Of a DNA stretch of 64,000 nucleotides, positions 51,217-60,005 are shown piece by piece. A program made the translations under genes and the position numbers. The stretch comes from an uncultured Lachnospiraceae bacterium (GTDB lineage: Bacteria > Bacillota > Clostridia > Lachnospirales > Lachnospiraceae). Location of the stretch: contig CAUAFT010000008.1 in assembly GCA_958428365.1 (NCBI GenBank), positions 62,001 through 126,000 on the forward strand. The letters are read 5' to 3'. The notes beneath the pieces were generated by a model that saw nothing but the letters and a program-made list of their open reading frames with translations, was not told the DNA's origin and made no database searches. Every line of letters starts with the position of its first letter. Position 1 is the stretch's first letter.

Positions 51217-51281
51217 TCTGCCGTATGTTCCATGCACAGATCCTGAAACCTTCTGTTATATTGCGTTATATCGCGCAAAAC

Positions 51282-51327
51282 GGGGCTGTTGCAAAGCAGA
51301 TGATTCCTCTACTTTTGCAACAGCCCC
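51282..51327. terminator. Hairpin between convergent genes
   Basis: GGGGCTGTTGCAAA (51282-51295) and TTTGCAACAGCCCC (51314-51327) are perfect 14-bp arms. On the minus strand a CGTTTT follows. It probably ends the pilus operon and the convergent methyltransferase transcript. Confidence 0.65.
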
Positions 51328-51358
51328 ATATCCGTTTCTATGTCAAAAACATTCTAAT

Positions 51359-52438
51359 TCAATTTTTCTCCTCTTTTTTCTTTCCCCTGACTCTGATAAA
51401 AAGCATATCCACTATCTGGACAAGGAAAATAACTACCATGATCCAGGTATACTGATCTGCCCACCTCATCGGAAGTGTCACATCTTCTGTCAGGATAAAG
51501 AATATTACGGAAGCAATGGAAACAATCAGACTGAATACCCGTGCCGGTCTGCAAAGCCGCTTCTTCTTCGCGTCCTCTTCCTCCTCATTTTCCACGCTCC
51601 GGCTCTCCTGATCTTCCTGAGCATCCCCATCCTCAGATTCTGTTCTCTTCCTCAAATAGGTAATGAGAAGTATCACAGAACCCAAAACGGTAAGAGCTGC
51701 AAAAATGAGATTCCAAAGCGCCCATGCATCCGTATTTCGCAGACCACGCGGAACAGCATCGGAATCGAGTTGTTCTAAATCTTCTCCCTCGGCTTCCTGA
51801 AGCTCCTCTGCTCCCTGTGCTCCGTCTCCTCCCTGCTGATCCGCCGAAGCATTGTCCACGGCTGCGGCTCCATCCGCTGCCAAAGTATCCGGTTCATCGC
51901 CATCCGACTCATCTCCGCTTGGCGTACGCGCAGAATCCCACGGCGCATAACGGTTTTCAAATTCCAGGGCGGCAACCTTCATGCCATTCGTCTGCTTCGC
52001 AACAGAGACTTCACTGATCAATTCACCCCGTGTATTGTGTTTTACATAAACAGTGATGGTATACTGCTCCTCATCATAGATATATCCGTCCTTCGCCTCG
52101 TCGATCACCTGACGGAAATGATAAGAGTATACTCCTGTATTACTGTAATCGATCTGTATGGTTGTCTCCTGGTTTCCGGTCAATGTCAGGGCGTATTCGT
52201 TTTCGCTGCTTCCTTCCGGCATCGGATTTCCCGTTTCCAGAGGAACTAAGCTGTACTCAAAAGCCTGTTGATCCCCGGAAAGCGCTTTCTCCGACGACTC
52301 AAAGGTCTGTTTCACAGGTAACCATATAGAGGTATTCCCAGCTGCTTTCGCTGAAAAACCTGTCATCGAAAATAAACAAGCCAAAAGCAGAAGGAACACT
52401 GCTACTATATTTAATTTATTCTTCCGTATTGTGTTCAT
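51359..52438 (-). CDS. Membrane-tethered FctA-domain protein of the pilus operon
   Basis: Start at MNTIRKNKLN after AGGAG, 23 bp before the sortase stop. The 359-residue protein has a signal peptide, then one pilin isopeptide (FctA/Spy0128-type) domain at about residues 35-165 with candidate Lys (PVKQTF), Glu (FRQVIDE) and Asn (FENRY) for an internal bond. An acidic Asp/Glu/Ala-rich linker follows, then three hydrophobic segments at about 240-350. It lacks a sortase motif. It may be an assembly platform, pilus base or housekeeping anchor adaptor; this arrangement is not one I can match to a named component. Confidence 0.75.
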   Translation of the reverse strand: MNTIRKNKLNIVAVFLLLLACLFSMTGFSAKAAGNTSIWLPVKQTFESSEKALSGDQQAFEYSLVPLETGNPMPEGSSENEYALTLTGNQETTIQIDYSNTGVYSYHFRQVIDEAKDGYIYDEEQYTITVYVKHNTRGELISEVSVAKQTNGMKVAALEFENRYAPWDSARTPSGDESDGDEPDTLAADGAAAVDNASADQQGGDGAQGAEELQEAEGEDLEQLDSDAVPRGLRNTDAWALWNLIFAALTVLGSVILLITYLRKRTESEDGDAQEDQESRSVENEEEEDAKKKRLCRPARVFSLIVSIASVIFFILTEDVTLPMRWADQYTWIMVVIFLVQIVDMLFIRVRGKKKEEKN

Positions 52439-53411
52439 CTTCAACTTCTCCTTTGCTCTTTTTGCTCCGTGATCTTTCTATCACTTTTCTAAGCGCAATT
52501 TCCATTGTCAGCAAAATGACTAATATGATAACCAGCCATGCCCATAATGGAATCTTATTTAACAATGCCCAAATTTTCTGACCGTCTAACCCTTTTATAG
52601 ACGAATCATCTGCAAAGGTATCTTCAAACACCTGATCCGTGATCCTGCCCACCAGCACATGTCTTCCGTTGGTACTAAAGGAGGTACAAGTGTACAGCAG
52701 CACAATATGATCGTCGGGTTTTAAATCGATGTCTCTCTTGTGTTCGGCATTTTCCAGCAACAACTGCAGGTATTCCTGCTGTGCCTCTGTCCCTTCTATC
52801 GCTGGTTTAAAAAAATCAAAACTATAAGCATCCTGCTCCAGGAATGCAAAGAACTCCAGACCGTGATCCTTCCCATCGAAATAGAGGTTTCCATATTTGT
52901 GCTTTTTGAAATAATCCTCTTTTGAAAAATTACCGATCTCACCAAACATGGCGTCAGCGTCCATATGGTGTCCGTAAAGGATACTGTTGTAATCGGAAAA
53001 ATCGTTCTTATTCCTATAATCCAAAAAAATACTTCCCACCAGAGAATACTCTCCCATGACGTTGGTATTCACATACTTGTCATTGTCGACGGTCTGTACC
53101 ATAGGATAATCGATGTGCGTTCCATATACTGTAATCCATCCAAACACATCAGGATTCAGTTTCTTTAACTCCTCAAAGGAAAGACTGTCATCCCCGACAG
53201 GTTTATAAGTCTCGTACTGTGCGGAGTCTCCCGCCTGATATATCTGATTGGTATCCCACAGAGCATAAATACTAAATATGAGGAAGAGTAGGAAGAATGA
53301 CAGCATGATCGTATCTATCACGCTATCAATCCTCCTGATGATCTTCCTTCCTAGCATTTGTCTATCAGGATTTTCACTTTTTGTATAATCTTCCTGATCT
53401 TTTGAACTCAT
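52416..53411 (-). CDS. srtB: Class B sortase, pilus-associated
   Basis: The 331-residue protein has an N-terminal membrane helix (IMLSFFLLFLIFSIYAL) and a sortase B core: YPMVQTVDNDKYVNTNVMGE, the catalytic His in SILYGHHMDADAMF, the catalytic Cys in LLYTCTSF and Arg in RHVLVGR. A second C-terminal membrane helix (LWAWLVIILVILLTMEIAL-like) gives the two-ended topology of pilin sortases. It follows the major pilin gene by about 29 bp. It should join pilins through xxPTG-type signals. Confidence 0.93.
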   Translation of the reverse strand: MSSKDQEDYTKSENPDRQMLGRKIIRRIDSVIDTIMLSFFLLFLIFSIYALWDTNQIYQAGDSAQYETYKPVGDDSLSFEELKKLNPDVFGWITVYGTHIDYPMVQTVDNDKYVNTNVMGEYSLVGSIFLDYRNKNDFSDYNSILYGHHMDADAMFGEIGNFSKEDYFKKHKYGNLYFDGKDHGLEFFAFLEQDAYSFDFFKPAIEGTEAQQEYLQLLLENAEHKRDIDLKPDDHIVLLYTCTSFSTNGRHVLVGRITDQVFEDTFADDSSIKGLDGQKIWALLNKIPLWAWLVIILVILLTMEIALRKVIERSRSKKSKGEVEDEHNTEE

Positions 53412-53440
53412 AAGCTAGTTAATTCCAAAAATCCTTAAAA

Positions 53441-54682
53441 TTAGTTTGCTCTTCTCTTCTTACCTGCAACGATTGCTACACATCCGATTACAGCTACTAA
53501 GATCAGTGCAACATATGGTAAGTTGTTTACGATAATACCTGTTGGTGTTACGCTCTGGTCATCGTATGTATTTGTTACGTCTGTGCTGTTTCCAGCGATT
53601 TCGCCTACAAGACTCTGAGCTGTGGAAACAGTTGCGCTCTTCTCACCATTTACTACAACAGCCTCGCCGCCGCCTACTACAGTAGAGGTAGCACCTGTGT
53701 AGTTGTCTGTACCGGACTCAGTTACGGTATATTTTGTACCAGCCGGTAAGGTCTTAAATGTTAAGTACTGACCATGAGCTAAGGTAAATGCATTGTCGCC
53801 GTTTGTAAAGTCTGCATCGCTTACATAAGCTCCGTCTGCATTGTAGATGAAACCTTTTACAGTCTCAACATCAGAGGATGCCGGAATCTCTAAGTTTACA
53901 TTGAAAGAGAATCCTAAGTTTCTGTCTGCTAAATCACCAACTACTGTTTTTGTGATCTTTAATGCGGACTGTGTTGGGTCTGGATCTGGCTGATCCGGGT
54001 CTGGATCTACAGGATCTACAATACCGCCGCCGTTTTTGGTGTAAGCATTGACAAATCTGAATCCATTTCCTGTTGCGCTGTCGGATCCGTTGGCGTCATC
54101 ATCGTTTCCAGAATCTGTTTCTTCATCTGTAGTAGGTGCTGCTTCAACCTTGTTGCTCTCATCGCCTTCTTCTCCGCCGTCTTTCTCAACGACAACCTGA
54201 TCTACAACTGTTCCATCGTCCGTGTTCTTTACAACGATCTGCATGGTGTAAGTAGTAGTATCATATTTCATAGTACCCTCTCCATTGCCATTGTCAATGG
54301 TAGTCTCGCCTGCTGTCTCAACTACTGTGTATTTGTAGACGCCGGCATTTGGGAATGTTACATTAGCTAAGATGTTTTTGGACTCTTTTACAATCATTCC
54401 ATCTGTCTGATTATCGCCGCTTGTAAACCGCAATGTGATCGGATTAATTGCAACTTCTGTCTTAGTGGTATCAGCAGAGCTGGTATCCTGGGTAAAAGTA
54501 AAGGTAAATGCCACATCCGGAGTCTGGATTCCTTCAGCGATATCCAACTCTTTTGTGATCGCCACCTTCTTGTCCTGGGTCTCGTCTCCTGGTGCCGCTA
54601 ATGCTACATTGGTTGTTCCCAGGCACAGTGCAACTGCCATTGCGCCTGCGAAAAGTTTGCTTACGATTTTGTTTTTCTTCAT
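53441..54682 (-). CDS. FctA-type major pilin
   Basis: The 413-residue precursor has a signal peptide (FAGAMAVALCLGTTNVALAA). Two pilin isopeptide domains follow, with Lys/Glu/Asn triads likely formed by VAITKELD-YKYTVVETAG-FRFVNAY and LKITKTVVGD-KYTVTESG-DVTNTY. A Pro-Asp repeat hinge (DPVDPDPDQPDPDP) separates them. The C-terminal sorting signal is VTPTG, then a hydrophobic stretch and KKRRAN. GGAG lies upstream. The TPTG form replaces the LPxTG of class A substrates and matches FctA/class B pilus systems. Confidence 0.9.
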   Translation of the reverse strand: MKKNKIVSKLFAGAMAVALCLGTTNVALAAPGDETQDKKVAITKELDIAEGIQTPDVAFTFTFTQDTSSADTTKTEVAINPITLRFTSGDNQTDGMIVKESKNILANVTFPNAGVYKYTVVETAGETTIDNGNGEGTMKYDTTTYTMQIVVKNTDDGTVVDQVVVEKDGGEEGDESNKVEAAPTTDEETDSGNDDDANGSDSATGNGFRFVNAYTKNGGGIVDPVDPDPDQPDPDPTQSALKITKTVVGDLADRNLGFSFNVNLEIPASSDVETVKGFIYNADGAYVSDADFTNGDNAFTLAHGQYLTFKTLPAGTKYTVTESGTDNYTGATSTVVGGGEAVVVNGEKSATVSTAQSLVGEIAGNSTDVTNTYDDQSVTPTGIIVNNLPYVALILVAVIGCVAIVAGKKRRAN

Positions 54683-54733
54683 CGCGCTTCTCCTCCATTC
54701 ATCATTCTTTTTCTCGTTTATCTTTTATATAAG

Positions 54734-54750
54734 CTGTCATACAGTGACAG
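54734..54750 (-). other. Small hairpin between the SipA-like and pilin genes
   Basis: CTGTCA-TACAG-TGACAG lies right after the SipA-like stop and ahead of the pilin ribosome binding site. It could stabilise or process the mRNA so that pilin is made in excess. Confidence 0.4.
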
Positions 54751-55332
54751 TTATATACTTCTTCTGCGGATAATACAGAATACCTGTCCTAAAGTATCAT
54801 CCACATTTACCGCGCCATAGACCCTGCTGTCTGTTGCGGATTCTCTGGCGTCTCCTAATACGAAGACCTGTCCCGGTCCCACGGTGATTGGAAATTCCAC
54901 CTGATCCTTATACTGGACCGTATCTTCATAGATATGGGACTCCTGTTGTAAGGAACCGTTTACCACCAGCCCCTTTTCCGTGATATCTACTACATCGCCG
55001 CTTTTTGCAACGACTCTTCTTGCCTGTTTCTCACCCTTATATTCCACCACTATGGTGTCCGATATCACATAATTTTTATCCAATTTATAATAGATGACCA
55101 GGTCCCCGTCCTGAATTGCCGGAGACATCTGTATATCCTGGCATTGATAGACTCCGAATACAAATACATACAGCAGTCCCACCAGCGCCACCACTTCCAT
55201 GATCTTGACGACCAGATTATAGACGTCCTTGGAAAGGGAATAGTTGGAGGCTGTCTCAGACTCTTTTTCCTGTACTTCTTTTTGTATTTCTTCCTCTACT
55301 TCTTTTTCTTTCTTTTTCCAGAATTTTTTCAT
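54751..55332 (-). CDS. sipA: Signal-peptidase-like pilus protein (SipA type), catalytic residues replaced
   Basis: The 193-residue protein has a Lys/Glu-rich cytoplasmic tail, one membrane helix (IMEVVALVGLLYVFVFGVY), and a signal peptidase I fold with VFVLGDARESATDSRVYG. The catalytic box that should read S-M-x-P-T is Q68-M-S-P-A, and the K-R-V lysine position is Arg105 (QARRVVAKSGD). Serine and lysine of the dyad therefore appear lost, as in the SipA chaperone of streptococcal FctA pili. A nearby Ser70 might be argued to substitute, so inactivity is not proved. Located between the adhesin and pilin genes. Confidence 0.88.
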   Translation of the reverse strand: MKKFWKKKEKEVEEEIQKEVQEKESETASNYSLSKDVYNLVVKIMEVVALVGLLYVFVFGVYQCQDIQMSPAIQDGDLVIYYKLDKNYVISDTIVVEYKGEKQARRVVAKSGDVVDITEKGLVVNGSLQQESHIYEDTVQYKDQVEFPITVGPGQVFVLGDARESATDSRVYGAVNVDDTLGQVFCIIRRRSI

Positions 55333-55338
55333 ATCTAC

Positions 55339-58300
55339 CTACATATTTTTCACTTTTTTCAATTTTTTACGCCAGATTCCGTATCCTGCCGCCACGAGGG
55401 CTCCAAATGCTACGGCTGCAATTCCTCCCGCATGCCAAGGATCCACACCCTCGATTCCTGTCGGGCTGATCTTCTCGCAGAGGTTCACGATCGGCACTGT
55501 TGTGTCTGTGAAAAGCTGAGATTTTGAGCCTGCCTGTGGAAGTTTATAGTACTGCGGCGGATTCGCGGTGTCATTCTCAGGATTACAGCCCCATTCGCCG
55601 TCGGTATTAAATACATAATAGTCGTCCCCGTATTTTACAATATCTCCACGGGTGAGACCATTGATGCTCTGTGCTCCCTTTTCCATCTCAATGATCTTTC
55701 CTGTAAGCTCCGTCACTCCATACCAGCCGTTCGTCTGTCCTCCAGGTCCTTTTCCTGCCGGTCCCGGCTCCGCCTGCTCGCGGTTCAGCTTAAACTCCCG
55801 ACAGATCACATAATATTTTCCATCATACTCGAAGATTCCGCTCGGCGTTAAGGTCAGCAGCTCATACTCGTCTGCAAAATCATCCGCCTCAGGCCAGATA
55901 TCCGTTACGATGGGAATATTCGTTCCCTGGAAGTATTCTCCGGTCGCCACACCGCCATAGCTTGTGATGTAACCGCTCTCCTCTTCCTGTAAGACGCTGT
56001 AGATACATCCATATGGAAGATCTTTTAAAGTTACAGTCTGTCCATGTTTTAATTTTACCGTGATCTGATTCTGTGCATTCAGGATAGCGGTTCCATTTGC
56101 CGGCGCATTGTTCGCTCCGTTTACGTCCAGAGTGCCTCCCACATAGGAAACTCTCTTGTCATCCAACGGTTCGCCATCCGCTTTGGTAAGGGTAATCACC
56201 ACGCGGAAGGATTTGCTGTAGTCGGCGTAATCCCCTTTCAACACATTGCTGATGGTCAGATCTGCCGATGTCACATGATAGGATTTCTCACTCTCGTAGG
56301 ACTTCCAGTCCGCCTTCATCTGTGCCTGACTCTCCATCAGACCGCCTGCCTCCACTTTCGAGACATACTGTAATACAATGCTGTCCCCTGCCTTTACTTC
56401 CATAGCGGAGCTGACTTTATAGGTAACGGTTCTGGTACTCTCATCATAAGAGAAATCCAGACCTCCGTCTTTCTGACTCGTCGGCGTTCCCATTCCCTCA
56501 GGAAGCACTTCGGTAACCACCGTTCCTGCCGGCAGGGTGACCTTCTCATCCTCCTGATTCTTAATAACCAGGGTATAGTAGATCTCGTTATCAGCTTTGA
56601 CCTTCACCGCTTCCTCTGCGGTCTCGCCGCCCTCCGGATTGGTACTCTGCGTGAGACTCCATTCCGGCATTCGGAAGTAGTAGACGATCTCATCCTCCGT
56701 ATGTCCGTCCTCCATGAAGTTCATCAATTTGGTAACGCTCTTTTCATCGTCCAGCACATATCCCGCCGGAGTCTTCTGAATGCTGATGATATCCTCACCC
56801 TTAATACCGATATAGGTTTTTTCTTCCATCAGCCAGGTCTTTCCGTCCACTTCCACAGCGTCCTCTGTTCCCGGCGCCGTTTCTGTATAGATCTTCACCG
56901 TATATTCCGCCTTCGGCGCTTCCGGATCATCTTCATCTGCCCATTGCGCCACAAAGATAAATCTGTGATTTCCATCGGCTTTCGGAATATAGTCCACATA
57001 ATGATAGGTTCCATAACCGGTGTTGTCACCGTTGTCCACGAGAATATCGTATTCCTCTCTCTCTGTTTCCAGCCCCGCCTTGTAATTGGAGCTGTTGATG
57101 GTAAATACATCGTTGGTATTGTAATCAGCCTGCACCCCGTCTAACGGATTATACTCTTCTTCATCCACCGTCTCCACATTGGTCGGCTGAACAGCTACCA
57201 GTTTCCAACCGGTGAATACATACCCATCTTTCGTTGGATTCGTATTCGGAAGCGAGATCTTGTTCTTACCAGACTCAATGGTATAGGTATTAGAATCCGT
57301 ATAGGTATCGCTTCCATCTATGGTTCCTCCATCCAGATCGTATTCCACACCGAACTGATACGGATCACAATTCAGATAGAGATTTCTTGCATTGATACCT
57401 GCTCCATAATATCGAAGATACCACATATATCCCTGTTCTTTTGCCAGATACATGGAACGGTTATTATTTGCACTGTATACAACAGTCTGAATCGCGTCGG
57501 ACCTTAAGTCATAAATGCTGCCTATCTCGTTGACAGCGATCCTGCCGCTGGAATTGCCGGCTTCCTTTCCGGTGATCTGGGCATTCATAGTTCTCGGATC
57601 ATATCCCGCCTTTGTCTTAAAGTAGATGTACCGGCTTCCCCATTCACTGGTCTCCCTGTTGGCGTCGGCAGCCGCTGAATCCACGAACACATCCGACTGT
57701 ACCTCCACATGGGCATATTTGCTGTAGAGCCAGCTTAATTCCCAATCGCCCCAGAAGCTGGCAGCGTACGGAGCATCCGGCAGCTCTCCCGTATAGGTGA
57801 TGTCCGAAATACTGGCTCCCACCTTGTTGACCGGGGTAAGGAGATCCTTCCAGAAATCATAGTGCCCTACCTTCGGCAGGATCCTGGTAATGTTATATTT
57901 ACCCAAATTCAGGTAATCTCCTCCCACCGCCTGCCTGTCAAAGGTGGATGCGACAATTTTCTCAATTCCATCTGCTTCCGCCAGTGTAAGAATCTCATGA
58001 TTCGTACTGTCAAAGCTCTCAAATTTCACATGAATATCTGAACTTACATTCTCAACCCAACACTCATATTTGCAGCGTTCTTTATTCTTTGGAGCAGTCG
58101 TCAAAAGACTTCCTTTTCCCGATAAATGGGAATCTTTTCCTGGTCCCAGATATCTGAAATGGGCGATCATTCCGTCTCCCAGATCTGTCGTATATTCTCC
58201 GCCGTCATAGATCGGATCTAATGGTTTTCCATTGATACTGAGGTTTTTTAACTCCCAGATACCGCCTCCCGTCCATGCCTGTGAATATAACACGAAGTAT

Positions 58301-59487
58301 ATGGTTCCTCCCGGCGCCGCGGTAACCGTATCCACGGATCCGTCATCATTCACCCGGTAAGAACAGAATTTACTTGGAGAGACACTGTATGGATTCGACG
58401 TGTTGGAACTTACCTCGTCCCCATGTCCTGCCCAGCACACATGACCTCCGGCCTGCTTGTCCACCACCAGCTTGTACTGATTCACAATACTTACTTTTGC
58501 ACAGATCGTAACGTTCTGTCTGATATCATTCAGATAACCATATCCGTCTTCATCCACTTCGATCGGCGTCTCCGTTCCGTCCGCTCCCACTGCGCTAATG
58601 GATGTCAGCGTACAATCTCCCACGTTTTCATTGCCTTTGCTGGCTTTGAACTGTACCCGGACATTGTTTCCGTAATCCACGCTCTCCTGTTTATTGTAAA
58701 AAGTTCCGCCGTCCTCACAGAGAGTTCCATCGTCCAATCTGATCTCATAAGTGATCTTACAGGTAGTCTTATAAACCAGCTTAATGTAATCTCCCTCTTT
58801 TAACAGAGTTCCCGTAGAACTGCTTTCACTGACTGCATAATAGACACTGACATTTCCATTAGCGTCCGTAGTCGTACCAATATAAGCGATCTGGGTCTCT
58901 TTTCCGTTCTCTAAGACTACATAAGCTCCTACGAAATGGCTGTCTCCCTCTGTCTGTGTAACATTCTCGGAAATGAATCCCGTATGTATCGTTCCATCAG
59001 TGACCACATCATTATTATAAATCTTGACATTTACATATTCGCTGGCGGAATTTGCTGTCAGTTGGGTCAGGGTCTCCATTCCCAGTTCAGGGAGGGCTTC
59101 CTCTGCTGTGGCGCTCTCCTCACCCTGCGGCGCTTCTTCACTCTGCTGTGCCTCTTCGCTCTGCTGTGCTGTCTCCTGGGGCTCTGAAGGCGTCTTGGAC
59201 TGTACTGCTTCCGGTTCCGTCTCCTGGGGCTGCGTATCCTCCGCCGTTGTCTCCTCCTGCGGCGTTTCCTCTATCGCTTCCGCCTCTTTTGAATTATCCG
59301 AAGTCGAGGTATTCTGCGCGTCTTCTTCCACTTCTTCTGTGTTCTGCTCTTCTGTCGTTCCCGCGTCTGCGGTAGTCTCTGTTACTGCATTTGTACTGGC
59401 AAATAGTCTGCTGTCCTGGGTAAACCCAACAATAAGACACATAATCAAGATAAGAGCCAAACATTTTTTCCACATATTCTTCTGCAT
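55339..59487 (-). CDS. Large pilus-associated adhesin with SPTG sorting signal
   Basis: Start at MQKNMWKKCLALIL after a GAGGGG site, giving 1382 residues. A signal peptide is followed by an acidic Glu/Thr/Gln-rich stalk (about 30-140) and several beta-sandwich regions. An InlB B-repeat-like unit (YDLDGGTIDG, GYVFTGWKL) sits near 710-780, a DUF11-like domain (EIYYTLVIKNQEDEKVTLPA) near 950-1040, and an FctA-like domain (LTISNVLKGDYADYSKSF) near 1075-1180. The C-terminal signal is ISPTG, hydrophobic segment, then RKKLKKVKNM. It is the first gene of the operon and the likely tip or ancillary adhesin. Confidence 0.9.
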   Translation of the reverse strand: MQKNMWKKCLALILIMCLIVGFTQDSRLFASTNAVTETTADAGTTEEQNTEEVEEDAQNTSTSDNSKEAEAIEETPQEETTAEDTQPQETEPEAVQSKTPSEPQETAQQSEEAQQSEEAPQGEESATAEEALPELGMETLTQLTANSASEYVNVKIYNNDVVTDGTIHTGFISENVTQTEGDSHFVGAYVVLENGKETQIAYIGTTTDANGNVSVYYAVSESSSTGTLLKEGDYIKLVYKTTCKITYEIRLDDGTLCEDGGTFYNKQESVDYGNNVRVQFKASKGNENVGDCTLTSISAVGADGTETPIEVDEDGYGYLNDIRQNVTICAKVSIVNQYKLVVDKQAGGHVCWAGHGDEVSSNTSNPYSVSPSKFCSYRVNDDGSVDTVTAAPGGTIYFVLYSQAWTGGGIWELKNLSINGKPLDPIYDGGEYTTDLGDGMIAHFRYLGPGKDSHLSGKGSLLTTAPKNKERCKYECWVENVSSDIHVKFESFDSTNHEILTLAEADGIEKIVASTFDRQAVGGDYLNLGKYNITRILPKVGHYDFWKDLLTPVNKVGASISDITYTGELPDAPYAASFWGDWELSWLYSKYAHVEVQSDVFVDSAAADANRETSEWGSRYIYFKTKAGYDPRTMNAQITGKEAGNSSGRIAVNEIGSIYDLRSDAIQTVVYSANNNRSMYLAKEQGYMWYLRYYGAGINARNLYLNCDPYQFGVEYDLDGGTIDGSDTYTDSNTYTIESGKNKISLPNTNPTKDGYVFTGWKLVAVQPTNVETVDEEEYNPLDGVQADYNTNDVFTINSSNYKAGLETEREEYDILVDNGDNTGYGTYHYVDYIPKADGNHRFIFVAQWADEDDPEAPKAEYTVKIYTETAPGTEDAVEVDGKTWLMEEKTYIGIKGEDIISIQKTPAGYVLDDEKSVTKLMNFMEDGHTEDEIVYYFRMPEWSLTQSTNPEGGETAEEAVKVKADNEIYYTLVIKNQEDEKVTLPAGTVVTEVLPEGMGTPTSQKDGGLDFSYDESTRTVTYKVSSAMEVKAGDSIVLQYVSKVEAGGLMESQAQMKADWKSYESEKSYHVTSADLTISNVLKGDYADYSKSFRVVITLTKADGEPLDDKRVSYVGGTLDVNGANNAPANGTAILNAQNQITVKLKHGQTVTLKDLPYGCIYSVLQEEESGYITSYGGVATGEYFQGTNIPIVTDIWPEADDFADEYELLTLTPSGIFEYDGKYYVICREFKLNREQAEPGPAGKGPGGQTNGWYGVTELTGKIIEMEKGAQSINGLTRGDIVKYGDDYYVFNTDGEWGCNPENDTANPPQYYKLPQAGSKSQLFTDTTVPIVNLCEKISPTGIEGVDPWHAGGIAAVAFGALVAAGYGIWRKKLKKVKNM

Positions 59488-59613
59488 ATGCAATACCCCT
59501 CTTCTTCCTTTTTCTTCCTTCTTCATTTCTATGCCTTCTGTCTCTGCTCCTTCGAGACATCTTTCATTCCGTTCTGCCGTTTACTCTGCCGCTTTCTTTA
59601 TTCCTTTTCATCC

Positions 59614-59619
59614 ATTATA
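59614..59619 (-). promoter_or_regulatory. -10 element of the pilus operon promoter
   Basis: TATAAT on the minus strand with no good -35 at 17 bp (ACCAAA-like), followed downstream by the adhesin gene after about 120 nt. A weak -35 next to upstream repeats suggests activator dependence. Confidence 0.45.
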
Positions 59620-59639
59620 ATACATTCTTTTTCACGTTT

Positions 59640-59672
59640 GGTACTTTAGTACTAATCTAGTGCTTCGGTACT
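59640..59672. promoter_or_regulatory. Four NGTACN-type half-sites upstream of the pilus promoter
   Basis: GGTACT (59640), AGTACT (59648), AGTGCT (59659) and GGTACT (59667) occur with 8-11-8 bp steps, giving two pairs 19 bp apart immediately upstream of the weak -35. Another GGTACT is at about 59984 before the lipoprotein gene on the other strand. Candidate activator or phase-control site. Confidence 0.5.
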
Positions 59673-59901
59673 ATTTTTGTTTTATGATAACCCCGTGCAG
59701 GAGTATTTGTCAACAAGTTTTATCCATTTTCCGACAAATATCGTGTTCTGTTCAAATCCGCATAAATTCAGGGTTTTTTCACCTGAAATCAGTTGAAATA
59801 CCACCTCTTTTCGGAATCTTTCGTTGATTTTCGTATATTTTCGTAATTTTTGGATTTTTTTATTACACATCGTACAATCTGTATGGTTTTATTTTCCAGT
59901 A

Positions 59902-59914
59902 TTTGTCCGACAAA
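59902..59914. promoter_or_regulatory. Palindrome TTTGTCCGACAAA in the divergent intergenic region
   Basis: A 6-bp inverted repeat around one base. Related half-sites ATTTGTC (59705) and CGACAAATA (59732) occur earlier in the same ~500-bp AT-rich region, which otherwise contains no gene. Likely regulator sites for the lipoprotein/type IV pilus-like operon. Confidence 0.45.
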
Positions 59915-60005
59915 AACCACTGTTTTGAAATACCTCTTGTACATCTCCCTTTGGAAATGATATGATATTTTCAATATAAAATATGGTACTAAAGGAGGAA
60001 CATTG

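Noticed and set aside
51282..51327. GGGGCTGTTGCAAA arms resemble IS6-family terminal repeats
   Set aside because: The arms are only 18 bp apart, no transposase or target duplication is present, and the site lies between convergent genes, so a terminator hairpin is simpler.
59024..59620. 198-residue Ser/Val-rich plus-strand ORF
   Set aside because: It is the complement of the Glu/Thr/Gln-rich stalk of the adhesin; it has no ribosome binding site and its composition is a codon-complement artefact.
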